From Cyathus striatus (lineage: Eukaryota > Basidiomycota > Agaricomycetes > Agaricales > Nidulariaceae): DNA of 64,000 bases. Each line of letters opens with the position of its first letter. Position 1 is the stretch's first letter. This document shows positions 24,536-36,559 of the stretch, one piece after another. The translations under genes were made by a program, and so were the position numbers. The stretch is taken from positions 806,001 through 870,000 of the forward strand of contig JAOVFP010000021.1 of assembly GCA_025738555.1 (NCBI GenBank), written 5' to 3'. The notes below the pieces were generated by a model. That model had not been told where the DNA came from and did no database searches. It saw only the letters and a list, made by a program, of their open reading frames with translations.

Positions 24536-27500
24536 ATGGCTGAAAATTCATCTAATGCTCAAATGTTCACCAATGTACAAAATGTCAACGTGCATGGTGG
24601 TCAGCAGGATGTTGTCGGTCGTGATAAAATCAATAACTTCTACAACATGAAAAATGATGAAATCTCTGACAAAATTAAGTTATTGAAACCTGTCAGTGTT
24701 GATAACCGAAATTGTTCACCTCCCTGTATGAAAGGAACTAGGGTTGCTATTCTGGAGGATATTTATGAGTGGCTCAATAATTTTGGTATGTTCTTATATT
24801 TGTGCATTAATGAAAAGAGTCTGTTAATTTATTTCATAGATAACTCAACCCCTAACATTATGTGGATTACTGGTAGTCCTGGGTCAGGAAAATCTGCAAT
24901 AGCTTCTACTCTGGTTGGAACTCTTAAGTCAAAAATATTGGCCAACAGACTTGGTGGCTATTATTTCTTCAAAAGGCACCATAGCATTCTAAGTGATCCA
25001 ACTATGGTCTGGAGAACAATAGCTGCAGATTTGGCATCTATGCAAAAGTACTCCATATTGAAAGAGAAAATTGCAGAAGCACTTGACAATACATTTGAGA
25101 CTGAAAATATTGAATGGCATTTTCAACATCTTATTGAAGATCCACTGATTACTTGCCATGAAAGACTGAAAGAATCACCACCTGTATTTATTATAGATGC
25201 AATTAATGAATGTAAATCATCAAGTTTATCATTGTCTCTAAAAAAGACATTTGAACACTGGGTTAAACTTCCCAGAAACTACAAGATAATTTTGATTGGA
25301 AGGCCTGGATCTGAACCTGATATCACTCAAAATATCAGCTATTGCAGGGTCGTAAAATTGGAAACTGACCCTCAAGTTGACAAAGAAATCAGTAAAGATA
25401 TTGAATATTTTCTGAAGCAAAGTTTTGATAAACATAACAATGAACTACAACTTGATATAACAGATTATGAAATACAGACAATGACCAACAGAGCTTCAGG
25501 GTTATTCATGTGGGCTTCCACTGCATTTAATTACATTGCTGTAGTGTCAGAGCAAGACAGTAAACAGCCCTCACCAACAGAAAAACTTCGGCATGTTCTA
25601 TCTGGAAAGATAGGTTCTGAAGTAAATAATCTATACTCCCAAATACTTCAAACTTCTTTTGGTAACTGGGAGGATAAAAGACAAGAAATTGTTCGGCAAG
25701 TGTTAGCAACAATATACTTGAAAAAGTCTCGACTGAGAAAAGAGGATCTTGTTCACTTCATTGATGTTGATAATAATAATGATGATGTCTCTAAAGAAGT
25801 AGCAAGAATTATAAACCAACTTCAACCAGTCATTTTGATAAGTGATCATAAGATTGCATTTCATCATTTATCATTTGTAGAATTCTTGACTGAAGGATCT
25901 AAAGATACATTTGTAATAAATTTTGATGAACACATGCAAAGAATGGCTAAAGTGACATTTAAAATCCTCAATCAAGGACTAAAATTTAATATTTGCCATA
26001 TTGAATCATCCTATGTGATGAACAAAGAAATTGATAAAAAATTAGTAAGCCAATATATATCAACACATCTTCAATATTGCTGCAAATATTGGGGCTTGCA
26101 TTATGATGATGTCATGAAAAATGAAAAATGTAACTCTGATTATGTAGTGGCTAAGTTAAATATATTCTTATACCACAAATTGTTGTATTGGTTGGAGGTT
26201 ATGAGTTACTTAAATGAGATACAAAGTGTACAAAATATTTTAAGAACAATAGCTTGTGGTAAAAAAGTATGTCATTACAATTAAAATGAGATGAAAGCTT
26301 ACTTTTATTTATTAGGAAAACACAAAAAATATAAATTTTGTGAATGATTGCATGCATTTTGTTGAAATGTTTTACATCCCCATAACAAAAAGCATACCAC
26401 ATATATACATATCTGCATTGGCATTTGCACCAGAGAACTCACTGATTCTAAAGCACTTTTCTCCTTTCTTTAAAAACTTACTTTTAATTCAAAAAGGCAG
26501 AGATACAGACTGGAATGCATCATCTCAAATTATATGCTATAATGATACAGAAGTTTTCAGTGTGGCATTTTCACCTGATGGAAGCCAAATAGCATCTGGC
26601 TCACAAGATAAAGTTGTTAGAGTGTGGAATGTGGAAAATGAAAGAACTATTGCTGGAACATTTGAAGGCCATAATGATGAGGTTACATCAGTTTCATTTT
26701 CTCCTGATAGAAAGCAAGTAGTGTCAGGCTCAAATGATAAAACAGTTAGAGTGTGGGATATAGAGAGGGGAGAATTACTTACTCCACCATTTGAAGGACA
26801 TAGTGATTGGGTATCATCAGTAGCATTTTCCTATGATGGATGTCATGTAGTATCTGGGTCACATGATAAAACCATAAGGGTGTGGAATGTAAAGAAAGGA
26901 CAAACCATTGCTGGACCATTTGAAGGTCACAGTGATTGTGTGACATCAGTGGCATTTTCTCCTAATGGAAGACAAGTGGTGTCTGGGTCAGATGATGAAA
27001 CAGTTAGGGTATGGAATGTAGAGACTGGAAAAATAATCTCTGAACCATTTCAAGGCCACAGTAGTTCAGTGACATCTGTTTCATTTTCTCCTGATGGAAC
27101 AAAAGTAGTGTCTGGCTCAAGTGATGAAACCATTAGAATCTGGAATGTGAATAGTGGACAAACCATTGCTGGACCATTAGTAGGTCACACTGATTGGGTA
27201 ACCTCAGTGGCATTTTCTCCCAATGGAAAATATATTGTATCTGGTTCACATGATGCAACTGTCAGAGTATGGGATGTTGTAAGGGGAAAACCCATTAATA
27301 AACCATTTGAATGTCACAGTGACTGGGTGACTTCTGTTGCATTTTCTTCAGATGGAAATCAGGTGGTATCTGGATCAAAAGATGCCACCATTAGACTGTG
27401 GGATGCAACCATCAGAGAACCCATTTCTGAAAGTGAAGTGATATTTACTGAACAATTTGAAGGCCATCGTCATTCAGTAATATCAGTAGCATTTTCTTTA

Positions 27501-28790
27501 GATGGGAGTCAAGTAGTGTCTAGCTCAATTGATAAAATAGCTAGAGTTTGGGATGTAGATATTGGAGAACCTATTTTTGGAACATTTGGGGGATATCAGA
27601 GTCGTGTGTCATCAGTATCATTATCTTTCAATGGAAGTAAAGTTGCATGTGGTACATATCGTGGAGCAATAACAGTGTGGAGTGTGAACAGTGGACAACC
27701 TATTTCTGCACTGGAAGACAGCTATAATAATAAACCAGTGACTTTATTGGCTTTTTCTCTGGATGGAAATCAGGTAGTATCAGTATCAAATGATGCAACT
27801 ATTACTTTGTGGAATGTAGAACACAGAAACATTATTTCTAAACTATTTATAAATGCCAACTACCAGGTAAAATCAGTGGCATTGTCTCCCAATGGAAAGC
27901 AGGTGGTGTTTGGCTCTAGTGATACAACTGTAAGAGTGTGGAATGTTGAGAATGGAAATAATGTTTCTGTAATTTTGAAAGGTCATAATGATGCAGTGCA
28001 ATCTGTTGCATTCTCTTCAGATGGAAGACAAGTAGTGTCTGGCTCAGATGATCAGACTGTCAGAGTGTGGAATATAGAAAGTGGAGAAATTGTTGCAGGG
28101 CCATTTATAGATCACAGTGATTCTGTAACATCAGTAGCATTTTCTCCTAATGGATTACTTGTAGGGTCTGGCTCAAAGGATAAAAGTATTAGAGTATGGG
28201 ATGTTGTTAATGGAGGGCTCACTGCTAGACCATTTGAAGGTCATAATGGTGGAGTAACATCACTGGCATTTTCTCCAGATGGAAAACAATTAGTGTCTGG
28301 TTCACAAGACAAGACTGTGAGAGTGTGGAATATAGAGATTGATTCAGGAAGATTTATTAAGCTAGACTCTCTTGGAGGGCACAAAATATTTTGTTCTTGC
28401 CATTCAGATAGTTGGATAAAAGATGGTAATGACAATAAATTATTTTGGGTTCCTTTCCATCACAGAAGAAATTTGTGTAGTTTTGAAACTGCTCAAATAT
28501 TGGCAAATCATAAAATGTGTCAAGTTGATTTAACTCATTTTGTTTCTGGTTTTGACTGGGCACAGTGTAAAATTGCTTCTTCAACTCCTCCCAATGATCA
28601 TGTACCTCCTATTTATAGTTTATCAGAAGACTCTACTGGATGGATAGCTGAAGAAAAATGCTACCAATTCATTCAGTTGAAGAAAAGAGCTATACTGAAT
28701 CAGGCAGGGAGGACAAGCATGAGGAATTTATCAAGATTAATGAAGAGGCAGATCAAGTTCCAAATAAGTGTTCTCCACTTAATGAGATAA
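24536..28790 (+). CDS. NLR-B: NACHT-WD40 receptor, 14 repeats
   Basis: Predicted STAND ATPase receptor of a lineage distinct from NLR-A/C/D. Exons are 24536-24785, 24840-26266 and 26316-28790, about 1383 residues. Intron 1 (54 nt, GTATGT...ATAG) is in frame and would otherwise interrupt NNFDNSTPNIMWITG. Intron 2 (26267-26315, 49 nt, GTATGT...TTAG) joins the NACHT half to the WD40 half. The N-terminus has FTNVQNVNVHGGQQDVVGRD, an Asn/Gly-rich segment common before NACHT in agaricomycete NLRs. Walker A GSPGSGKS is near residue 94. Walker B reads IIDAINEC near 200, with Asn where DALDEC is usual, and sensor 1 is LIGRPGSEPD. Fourteen WD40 repeats (two possible seven-blade propellers) are followed by a conserved-looking tail with LFWVPFHHRRNLCS. 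The last some 44 residues are doubtful because a better C-terminus lies in another frame. Confidence 0.9.
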
Positions 28791-28924
28791 AGAAAGGAGA
28801 ATCACATTCCACAGATAAAAAGGAAGAGAAGAAACTTTATTTTGATACTTCTTTGACTTACCAAATTAGCATGATAGTTATTATTTCATTCATTGTATAT
28901 GTCATTGTAAACTGTCATCACTGA
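28658..28924 (+). other. Out-of-frame C-terminal tail with membrane segment
   Basis: This frame overlaps the end of NLR-B. It encodes a charged stretch (EEKSYTESGREDKHEEF, DKKEEKKLYF) followed by a hydrophobic run SMIVIISFIVYVIV and a short polar end, the layout of a tail anchor. It is one frame away from NLR-B. Two links are possible: one extra A in the GAAGAAAAATG run at 28653-28658, or a 47-nt intron 28768-28814 (weak donor GTGTTC, acceptor CCACAG) that joins the frames exactly. Either would give NLR-B a membrane-anchored C-terminus. Neither is proven. Confidence 0.5.
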
Positions 28925-30430
28925 TTTTCTAAGATTGATATGTTCAGCAATATTTACATATCATTGTGCTTAATCTAGCTTTGAATTTTCATTTGTATTT
29001 TGTTATTTTGCTCTAGTTGTATTTGTAGAAATTCTATCTTCCATTTTTTATTTATTTTCATAACATGTTAAAAGGTAGCATGGCAAAATGAATCTGGGAA
29101 TGATTTTAGCACCTAGCTAACATGTGATTGCACCTTGACTAAATAAATGAGTGTATATATAAAAACTAAATGCAGGTAAGTACACAAGTTCATATATATT
29201 TGTGAACTCCTTTAGCAACAAAAATATTTCTTAGCCCTCTTCAGATGATCATATTATTATACCATTATGAACAAGTGTTCATAAATTTTTAGCATGACAG
29301 CCATGAACAGCTGGACCTTCTTTTAAATGACCTGTGAGGTGTATAACAAGAGCTAAATATGTTTGTGAGAATGCTTGTGCTTGCAAAATTTGACCAAGTT
29401 TGTTGTACCTTGGCTGTGATGTGTGATAAATCTGATATTTGTTCAAGTTCATGGCCTTGTGTGACATGTGAATGAACACTTGGTCATAATGGTACAGTAG
29501 GTTCCATATTTCTTATTTAGCTGAAATGCACATGGCAGAATGGTGTTTATGTAGTAGGATTTGTATTGATAACACTAACTTTTAGTAAATGTTTATTTAG
29601 GTAGTTTAATCATCACCAATGTATAACAGAAAGTTCAAGTTAGATTATATTTAATCCAAGGGTGTAATAGAAACAGAGATAATGAATTTAATAGTGTTGC
29701 AATATATTCTTTTAGTACTTCTTTACTCAGACAGGCTTCAAATGTGTACTCAGAATCCAATAACAGAATTTTGGATGTACTCTACTGTGAGAATTGAAGG
29801 CACCACATGCAGTATTTGATGATCCTAAGTTAAATCTGCTTACTTATATACACTAAAATAAGATAATGTAAGTTTGTATCATACTCCCAAGAATATGTCT
29901 AACTACCCAGGCTCCATGCAATAATCCATGTGGAGGCACCATGTTCCAGAGATAACTCAAATACTGCAGTGGTAGTACTATTCTTACACATGTGCTCATT
30001 CTGGTAGGTGCTTGATTACAATGGTTGCTGGATTTACTGGTACTAGTATGTGTGATGGCACTAGGGCTGCTAACTGCACCATATACAGTATACAGATGTA
30101 TCTGTATTGTTCCCTGTGCTATAAAGGAAAATTCTGAAGTGCTATACAGTATGGTATTGTCTTACATGTTGTCAGTTGTGATGTTTTTCTTTGGTACAAG
30201 GTTGCATTTATAATTTAGAGAGAAAGAAATTAGCTAATGGGTATTTAAAGTAGTTCCTCAATGCAATTTAAGACATAATAGACAAATTAAATTCATTGTG
30301 AGTCAAATATATAAATGTGCACTTGTATTTATGTTATAGAAATAGTCTAATTTAACAATTTTGCTGCTTAACCATTATGAGACTTCTAACAGTGCCAAAC
30401 TTTAAACTAGAATGTCAAAGTGAGAAGTGA
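28925..30430. other. AT-rich intergenic, no gene seen
   Basis: Low-GC sequence with short frames only. No repeat ends, tRNA or domain was recognised. Confidence 0.5.
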
Positions 30431-30439
30431 GATTATGTC

Positions 30440-33012
30440 TGCACCCCGTACTCCAGTTCCCTCAGCATAAGGCAACTAGTACATAGAGGAAATCACCCCC
30501 TTAGCCTAACTCCCTCGTACGGGCTTAACACAAGAAGCAATCAGAGATGATTAAGAACGACGTTCTGGACACCACGTGAGACGACATCTCTTCCCCTTTC
30601 TCTCCTTGCCTCACTTCATGCGCAGGTGCCTTCGTGAGCCTCAAAGGAGGAGGAAGCAATGAAGGCATTGTAGAGAACAGAAGGAATGTTACGACCATCG
30701 ATGATATCATCTTCAGAGGTTAGGAGCACACCTCGCTGAACAGGTGCAGCGCCGTTGACATCCATCTCGTGAACGATTGTCAGAGAGTATATCAGTCGTT
30801 AAGTAAGCAACCCTACACTGCTGCCTCGACTCAAGCCTTCATCCTCCTCCTTCACCTCGATTCGCCTCGAACAGCCCCAAAAACACTCATACAACAGAAC
30901 TAAAACCTCCTCCAACACGACCTTACATGCACTAGCGACGCTCTCCTTAGCCCTCTTCGCAGGTGTTACCGCAGCATATCAATCGGACTAGAAAAGGAGG
31001 CGGGTATAGAGTCCCGAACGCTCTACGTGACGACATAGGCATTGCAAATGGTGTATGGAAGGAAGCTGGGACAAGAGTGAAGGCGATTGTCTTTGTCGTT
31101 GGTTATCAAGGTCGAAGAAGGGTAGGATGCGATTTGAATAGGTGCAACGTTGCGGATCACGTTGCACGTATGTGCAAAGGAGTAGCAAAGGCATACATTC
31201 GTCGTCTAGGATGATAACGTATATCGTTGAGTCTCATCCCTGTTCCAAGCTAGTGAAGCCGCCAATACCACCTCAGCGCATAGCGGTAGCCTTCGCCCGA
31301 ACGAACCAGCGTGTCCGTTCGCCGGGCGCCATCCCCACTCCACACTTTTTCCTGCACGTCCCCATAAGCGGAGTAAGTAGAGAGAGACAGAACTCCCGGA
31401 AAACCTGGGAACCTTCACGTTGAAGGTGTAGATCTTGCGAGCTGTATAGGAACCCTAGACAGTATAGGCGGTGGAAACGGCGCTAAGAGAGTAGTAAAGC
31501 CCAGCGGTCCCATGGGTGGTATACTCGTCTTAGCGGTCGGTTTGGAAGGGTGGTTGTTGCGCGCAATCAATCACTGTAGAGAGCTAGGAGGGCGTAGAAT
31601 TAGCATTGAGCGACAATGATGGTGCGTTAGGTATGAGCTAAGCACAAGCGTAAGCACGGAGTAAAGATGTGAGATAGGAAGAAAAAACATACCTATCACA
31701 TCCGTAAACCCGCTAGAGTCTTTCCTGCCCACCCAGCCCACTGACTGTTCGATCCTCACACATTATTCCGCGTAAGAGCACGAGAAGTCCAAGAGACGTC
31801 GTTCTGTGAGAAGAGGCGTTAGCGCATGAACACGGATGATGGAACGTGAACAACGGAGAAGGGGACAGTGCTTACTTCAATTATACATAACCGCTACTTC
31901 CTCTCTCTTCTATACCCCCTCGAAGTCTCCGTCTACTGCAGCTGTCGATATTCAACAAGAGGCAGAAAACCCCCAGGGCTCAAGACGATTTGATATTTCA
32001 TGTCATCGAATTAGCGTGCTTCGTGGTCTTCTTGAGCTCACTCAACAGGTGGCTGGAGGAAGGAGGATGAACAGCGAGGAGTGGATCATAAAGAGGTCGG
32101 AAAATGTCCTTGGAACGGCGAAACGATGTTGTTAACCTCAGGAGTAACCTACAGAACGTACAGAGCGCATCAGGCAGAAAGAATCCATTCATCCAGAACC
32201 ACCGATGTCTACGTCTCTCGAGTTTATCTTCCTTTCCACTCTAGCCTCAGCACCAGTAGCTCCCGCAGCACCACCCACTCCAGACGGTCTACCATGGTTC
32301 GCTCTCCACTTCAATTCTTTATGAGCCTCGTCGTAGGTATAAGAAGCCGGAAGGACGCCGGAGAAAGGATTGGAGATGCTCTCTGTGAAGAAGTAGGCGA
32401 CTCGAGGAGCGTAGGGAATGGCTACGGGACAGGTGCCGGAAGCGACTTGGGCATGATACGTGATGAGAACGCTGCTTCTCGTTCCTCATTCCTCGGCTTG
32501 GTGGTCGGTTTGGGAGGAATCGTAGGCCATAAGGCGTAAATTGAGTGCTACAGAGAGGTACAAGCGTAAGCTGGGAGAGGGGGAAGATGAGAAGTGAACA
32601 CACTAGTAATGACCATAAAGCTGTGAGAGTACATTCCACCCCACTCGGCTCATAGAGTTCGATTGTAAGCTAGTTGACTGCGTAAGAGAATCTCTCCTTA
32701 TCTTGCGAGAGGATGAAAAGTCAGCGAATGAAGTGGTGACGCAAAACGAGCTCTGGCTGTGCATCTACACCACGAAGAGCAGAGAGGAGAGACGGAACTT
32801 ACCATATAATACCCAACGATGACTGCTCCTCTCCTCTCTACTCCTTTAAGTCTCGAATAACTACGGCTACCAGCGTTCAGCATGGGAATACGAGCTTTGA
32901 GTTCATGGGACCTAAAGCGAATTTGGCGCTCAATGTCGTCGAAGTAACGTGTTCCCAAGTCTTCACAGGATGGTTTAATGAACGGTGCATATGAGCAATC
33001 AATGTAGCACAA
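30440..33012 (-). pseudogene. Decayed multi-exon gene, unknown family, unit 1
   Basis: Several minus-strand segments read as real protein and recur in a second unit at 36.5-38.6 kb. The likely first exon is 33012-32803, with CEDLGTRYFDDIERQIRF and KARIPMLNAG, ending at a GTAAGT donor at 32802. A 98-codon frame at 32485-32189 has VLITYHAQVASGTCPVAI, YAPRVAYFFTES and KELKWRANHGRPSG. A 49-codon frame at 30765-30616 has VQRGVLLTSEDDII and PSVLYNAFIASSS. Comparison with unit 3 shows stops and frame changes between them, for example a TGA at 32488-32486. The protein is not recognised. It is less AT-rich than the NLRs. It could be a gene with unmodelled introns rather than a pseudogene. Confidence 0.5.
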
Positions 33013-34249
33013 TTGGGACGGTGATGGTCATTATCAGGTTATTGTAGCCGGGATGTTGGCATTCGAGCGACGAGAGGTCGAATATCAGAACAGTGCCGGA
33101 AGTTCGGAACACTCAAATTTCACACACATCATGTGATGTACATCTTATCATATCAACCGCTAACACTGACAGATTTACAAGGTGAAGCGCGCACCCACCT
33201 ATTGAGCGCATCTAGATATGAATCCATTCGACCATGAAGAGAAATGTGCATATTAAATCGATAACAGCTATGTATAAACATGATCTTCCACAAGCACCTG
33301 AACCGAAACTTGGGACCGTTCACATCGATGTTTTCGTCATGCGCTCCTACACACTTGCTACGCACGATGCAATTTTAACTGACCCAACCAACCAGATCAT
33401 CGATAGCCACAGAAATAGAACACGCTGGTTAATCGATCCTTGTCAACATCAAGTTGATCCAATCAGGCCTTCGTCGATTCATTCACACTGATCAGAGATC
33501 GAATGTAAGTGCTGGGCGATCCTACTATAGCTAGCTAGTATAAACCAACTTTCCATTTGTGTGAAGCGCATGCTCACAGTGCACTCTGTACGTGGATGAG
33601 GCGAAAACTGCACTCGATCCGCAAGACCTAAGTTCAATTTAGGTATGTATGTCGTTCAAGCTTGGTTTAAGCCACTAATTTGCCTTCAACCCGGTATACT
33701 ACCCGGTACAGGCCAAAGTTCAATATCAAATTACATGTTATTGGGTTAACTGAGACTACAGCAAAACATACATATTTGCCGATGTCGAGTTCAACTACCC
33801 GTGCATGCCTTGAATTCCAAATAATAAACCACCAGTACGCGACCTGTTCTAGAAAACATCAACGATCGGACATTGGCCCTTGAAGATTGCAATTCGCAAA
33901 ATCAAAGACGAGTTAAGACACGGAGGAGTTATAAATACTCTAAATGCCCTTAAATGAGGACGCATGGATCGACAATGACGGAGCAGTATGAAGAGGTAAT
34001 GTAACCGAATATTAACGGCGGCATCCTTTGCCAGTGTCAGACTACCTATTGAAGATGAATCATTGTGTTAATGAACGGGAAAGCAGCATCCAATGAAAAA
34101 CTAGCTTCTCTCACCCAGTGCGATTCTTGCAACGACCAGAGGAATTGGCTAAGAGGATAAAAGGAGAACCTTGAATAGCTGTCACACACCACATTCCATT
34201 CCTCTGCGTAGCTCTGTCTATTGTGCAAGCCCCTTCGTACACAGAGAGG
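33013..34249. other. Intergenic between units 1 and 2
   Basis: Only short frames; no repeat or gene recognised. Confidence 0.35.
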
Positions 34250-36300
34250 CCGTAGATGTTACAAAGAGTTGATAACATCGGCATCGGAGAAGATAAGCCC
34301 AGTTAGATAGATGTATTGTCGTCGTCTAGTTAATATGCAATGTACGGAGAGAGTAAGACAAACATTAGTGTGCGAAGAATTCTGAGTATTACGTCTTCCT
34401 CGTTTCGAATCTCCAGTCACCCTCCCCATTCCACTACAACTCAAACAACAAAACTTAACTTCCGCCGACACGATCCTACATACACCGCCAAAACCCTTCT
34501 CAGTAGCCTTCGCAGGTCTCATCCTATGGGATGCCCAGGAGATGCTGCTGGAGATGAGTCTGGGCTCTGGGAACGCTCAACATGAAGCCATAGAAGTGGT
34601 TCGTCGGAGCCCGATCTGGAGGTAACACCTGATATACGTGTGGTGAAAAGAACTTGTTGGTCCGTGTGTATTCTTCGTGATCTTTGTGATCATGGACACA
34701 GAGTGGTTGTCGTTGTCGTTGTCGTTATGCTTATACCGAGACCCTTGATCAACTCACCCTCCTTTGCAGGACGTTATTGTAGGTGCAGAGAGAGGTGACA
34801 GCACCACATAATAGGCTGAGGCCGATTGAAGTCAAGAAGCGAGTACTGTGAGGAGCGTTTTAAACGTGATAGTATTGATGTTGGAAGCGGCGCAGGGTAG
34901 TGTGCGTTGAAGAGACATCTCTTCCCGTCGTAGAATGGCAGGGGGAACAGGTTATGTCTGAAACGTCGATTACTATAAGACAGTTACAGTTAGAAGGAAG
35001 CTTCAAGGAACAAAGGAGTATATGGTAGAGTGACGCACCAGGACACAGAGAACTGTTTCAGCCCATGAAAGAATGGATGGATATACCTAGAGCTCCCTGT
35101 AGCCCAGAGACAATGCTCAAACCATGTACACATACCTCCTAGCTCGATCGGGGGGCAGCAGAAGGAGTGAACATTGGTTTTACAGAGAAATGTGTCGCAA
35201 GCGCAAACGGATATACGTTGTCCCTGACTCGTTACATCCACAGCTCAATCCTGCGGGCGTGCTGCTACGTCACGTTGCAGTAATAGATTCAGTGAGGAAT
35301 CTCGCTTCTCTCATCCCTACAGGAACGGAAGCCGGACGTGAAGGCAGGAAGGCGTGTCACGACAAGAAATCATCCTATAACCCTTGCTCGAAAGGCCAGC
35401 GTAAGTTAAACAGTCATAGGGAATTGGTTCTTCCTCTCCGTCGAATGATACGAGGCCAAAATGCAATTCATCTTTCGACAATAGAGGTGGTTCTACTACG
35501 ACAACTTCAAGTTAGTTGTGATCCATGCGCAACAGGGGTGGTTGAGCCTACCAGATTACCAATGTAAGAGATCTCCCAACGCTGGGTAACTGTACCCCCT
35601 TCCAAACGAAAAATAACGTATCACGCGCAAGTGAACACAAGTTGAACCAGGCACATTCGTGCAAACACCTAGGTAAGTCTTGGATGCAAGTTAGTTATCT
35701 TGACCATACTCAAAAAGGCGGGATTTACCTTACCGGTCAGCCTGATCTAGCCAAGAACACCCACAAGAACCAGAGTGTCCACCACAAACCACACATGACC
35801 ACGCTCGCTTTGCCAGCAAGGAATCGTCATGTAACACCAGCAAAGTCGGAACGAAATAAGGGCAGCGGGAGGCGAAGGAGGGTACGAGTACGCGAAGTTG
35901 TTGACGAGTGGGGGAAGATGCAGTTCGACGTTGTTCGAAAGATGTCCGATTAGCCTGTGAGAGATACGTTGCCCTCTGACTTAGCTTGACTCCATAATGC
36001 GAAAGGGCTAACACGTCACACTGCGATGATAGAACTTGTGGTCGCCTCTCAGCCCTTCTCATAAACGCACGGAAGTTGGACGGTAAGGCAAGGGGATGCA
36101 TCGTAACGAGGGCATGGAGTCAGCTTTCAGCACAGTTTGAAAGAAGCGATACGAGGGAAGTGGTTCTTCCCATCGGTCAAATGGTACGGCGTCAAAGTGT
36201 AGTGCAGCGAGAATCATCGTGCGACGATAGAGACCATTCTTCCATGTCTATTGACCACAAAGGATATTAGCTGGTAGAGTTTACGTTTACAAATGATAGA
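34250..36300 (-). pseudogene. Decayed multi-exon gene, unit 2 (poor)
   Basis: A minus-strand stretch near 34325-34260 reads YLTGLIFSDADVINS, matching RGVIIISEADIIN in unit 3 and RGVLLTSEDDII in unit 1. Near 34690-34550 a frame with EYTRTNKFFSPHVYQVLPP lies where unit 3 has FFGLTTRTTGV. Two blocks, 35330-35540 and 36060-36270, are similar to each other (GTGGTTCTTCC and GGTACGGCGTCAAA/GATACGAGGCCAAA). Boundaries are uncertain. Confidence 0.35.
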
Positions 36301-36559
36301 CACCATTCGGGATAGTCATTGAAGTGGGGAAGACTGCAAGATGGGGGATCATTGTGAAGTGACTATAAGTGAGTTAATAGCTCATTTTGGCGAGGTAGGG
36401 AAGAGGCAAAGACACTACAACTGCGTTATGCGAAACGTGCACTCCCAGCTGTATGTTGACGTGCTTAGAGGCTGACCCTATGCACCTCGTATCGACCTGA
36501 CATCTCCTAGCTTCCAACCGAGAATGGCGTGCGCCACCAAACACGCTTCCTCCCATCTT

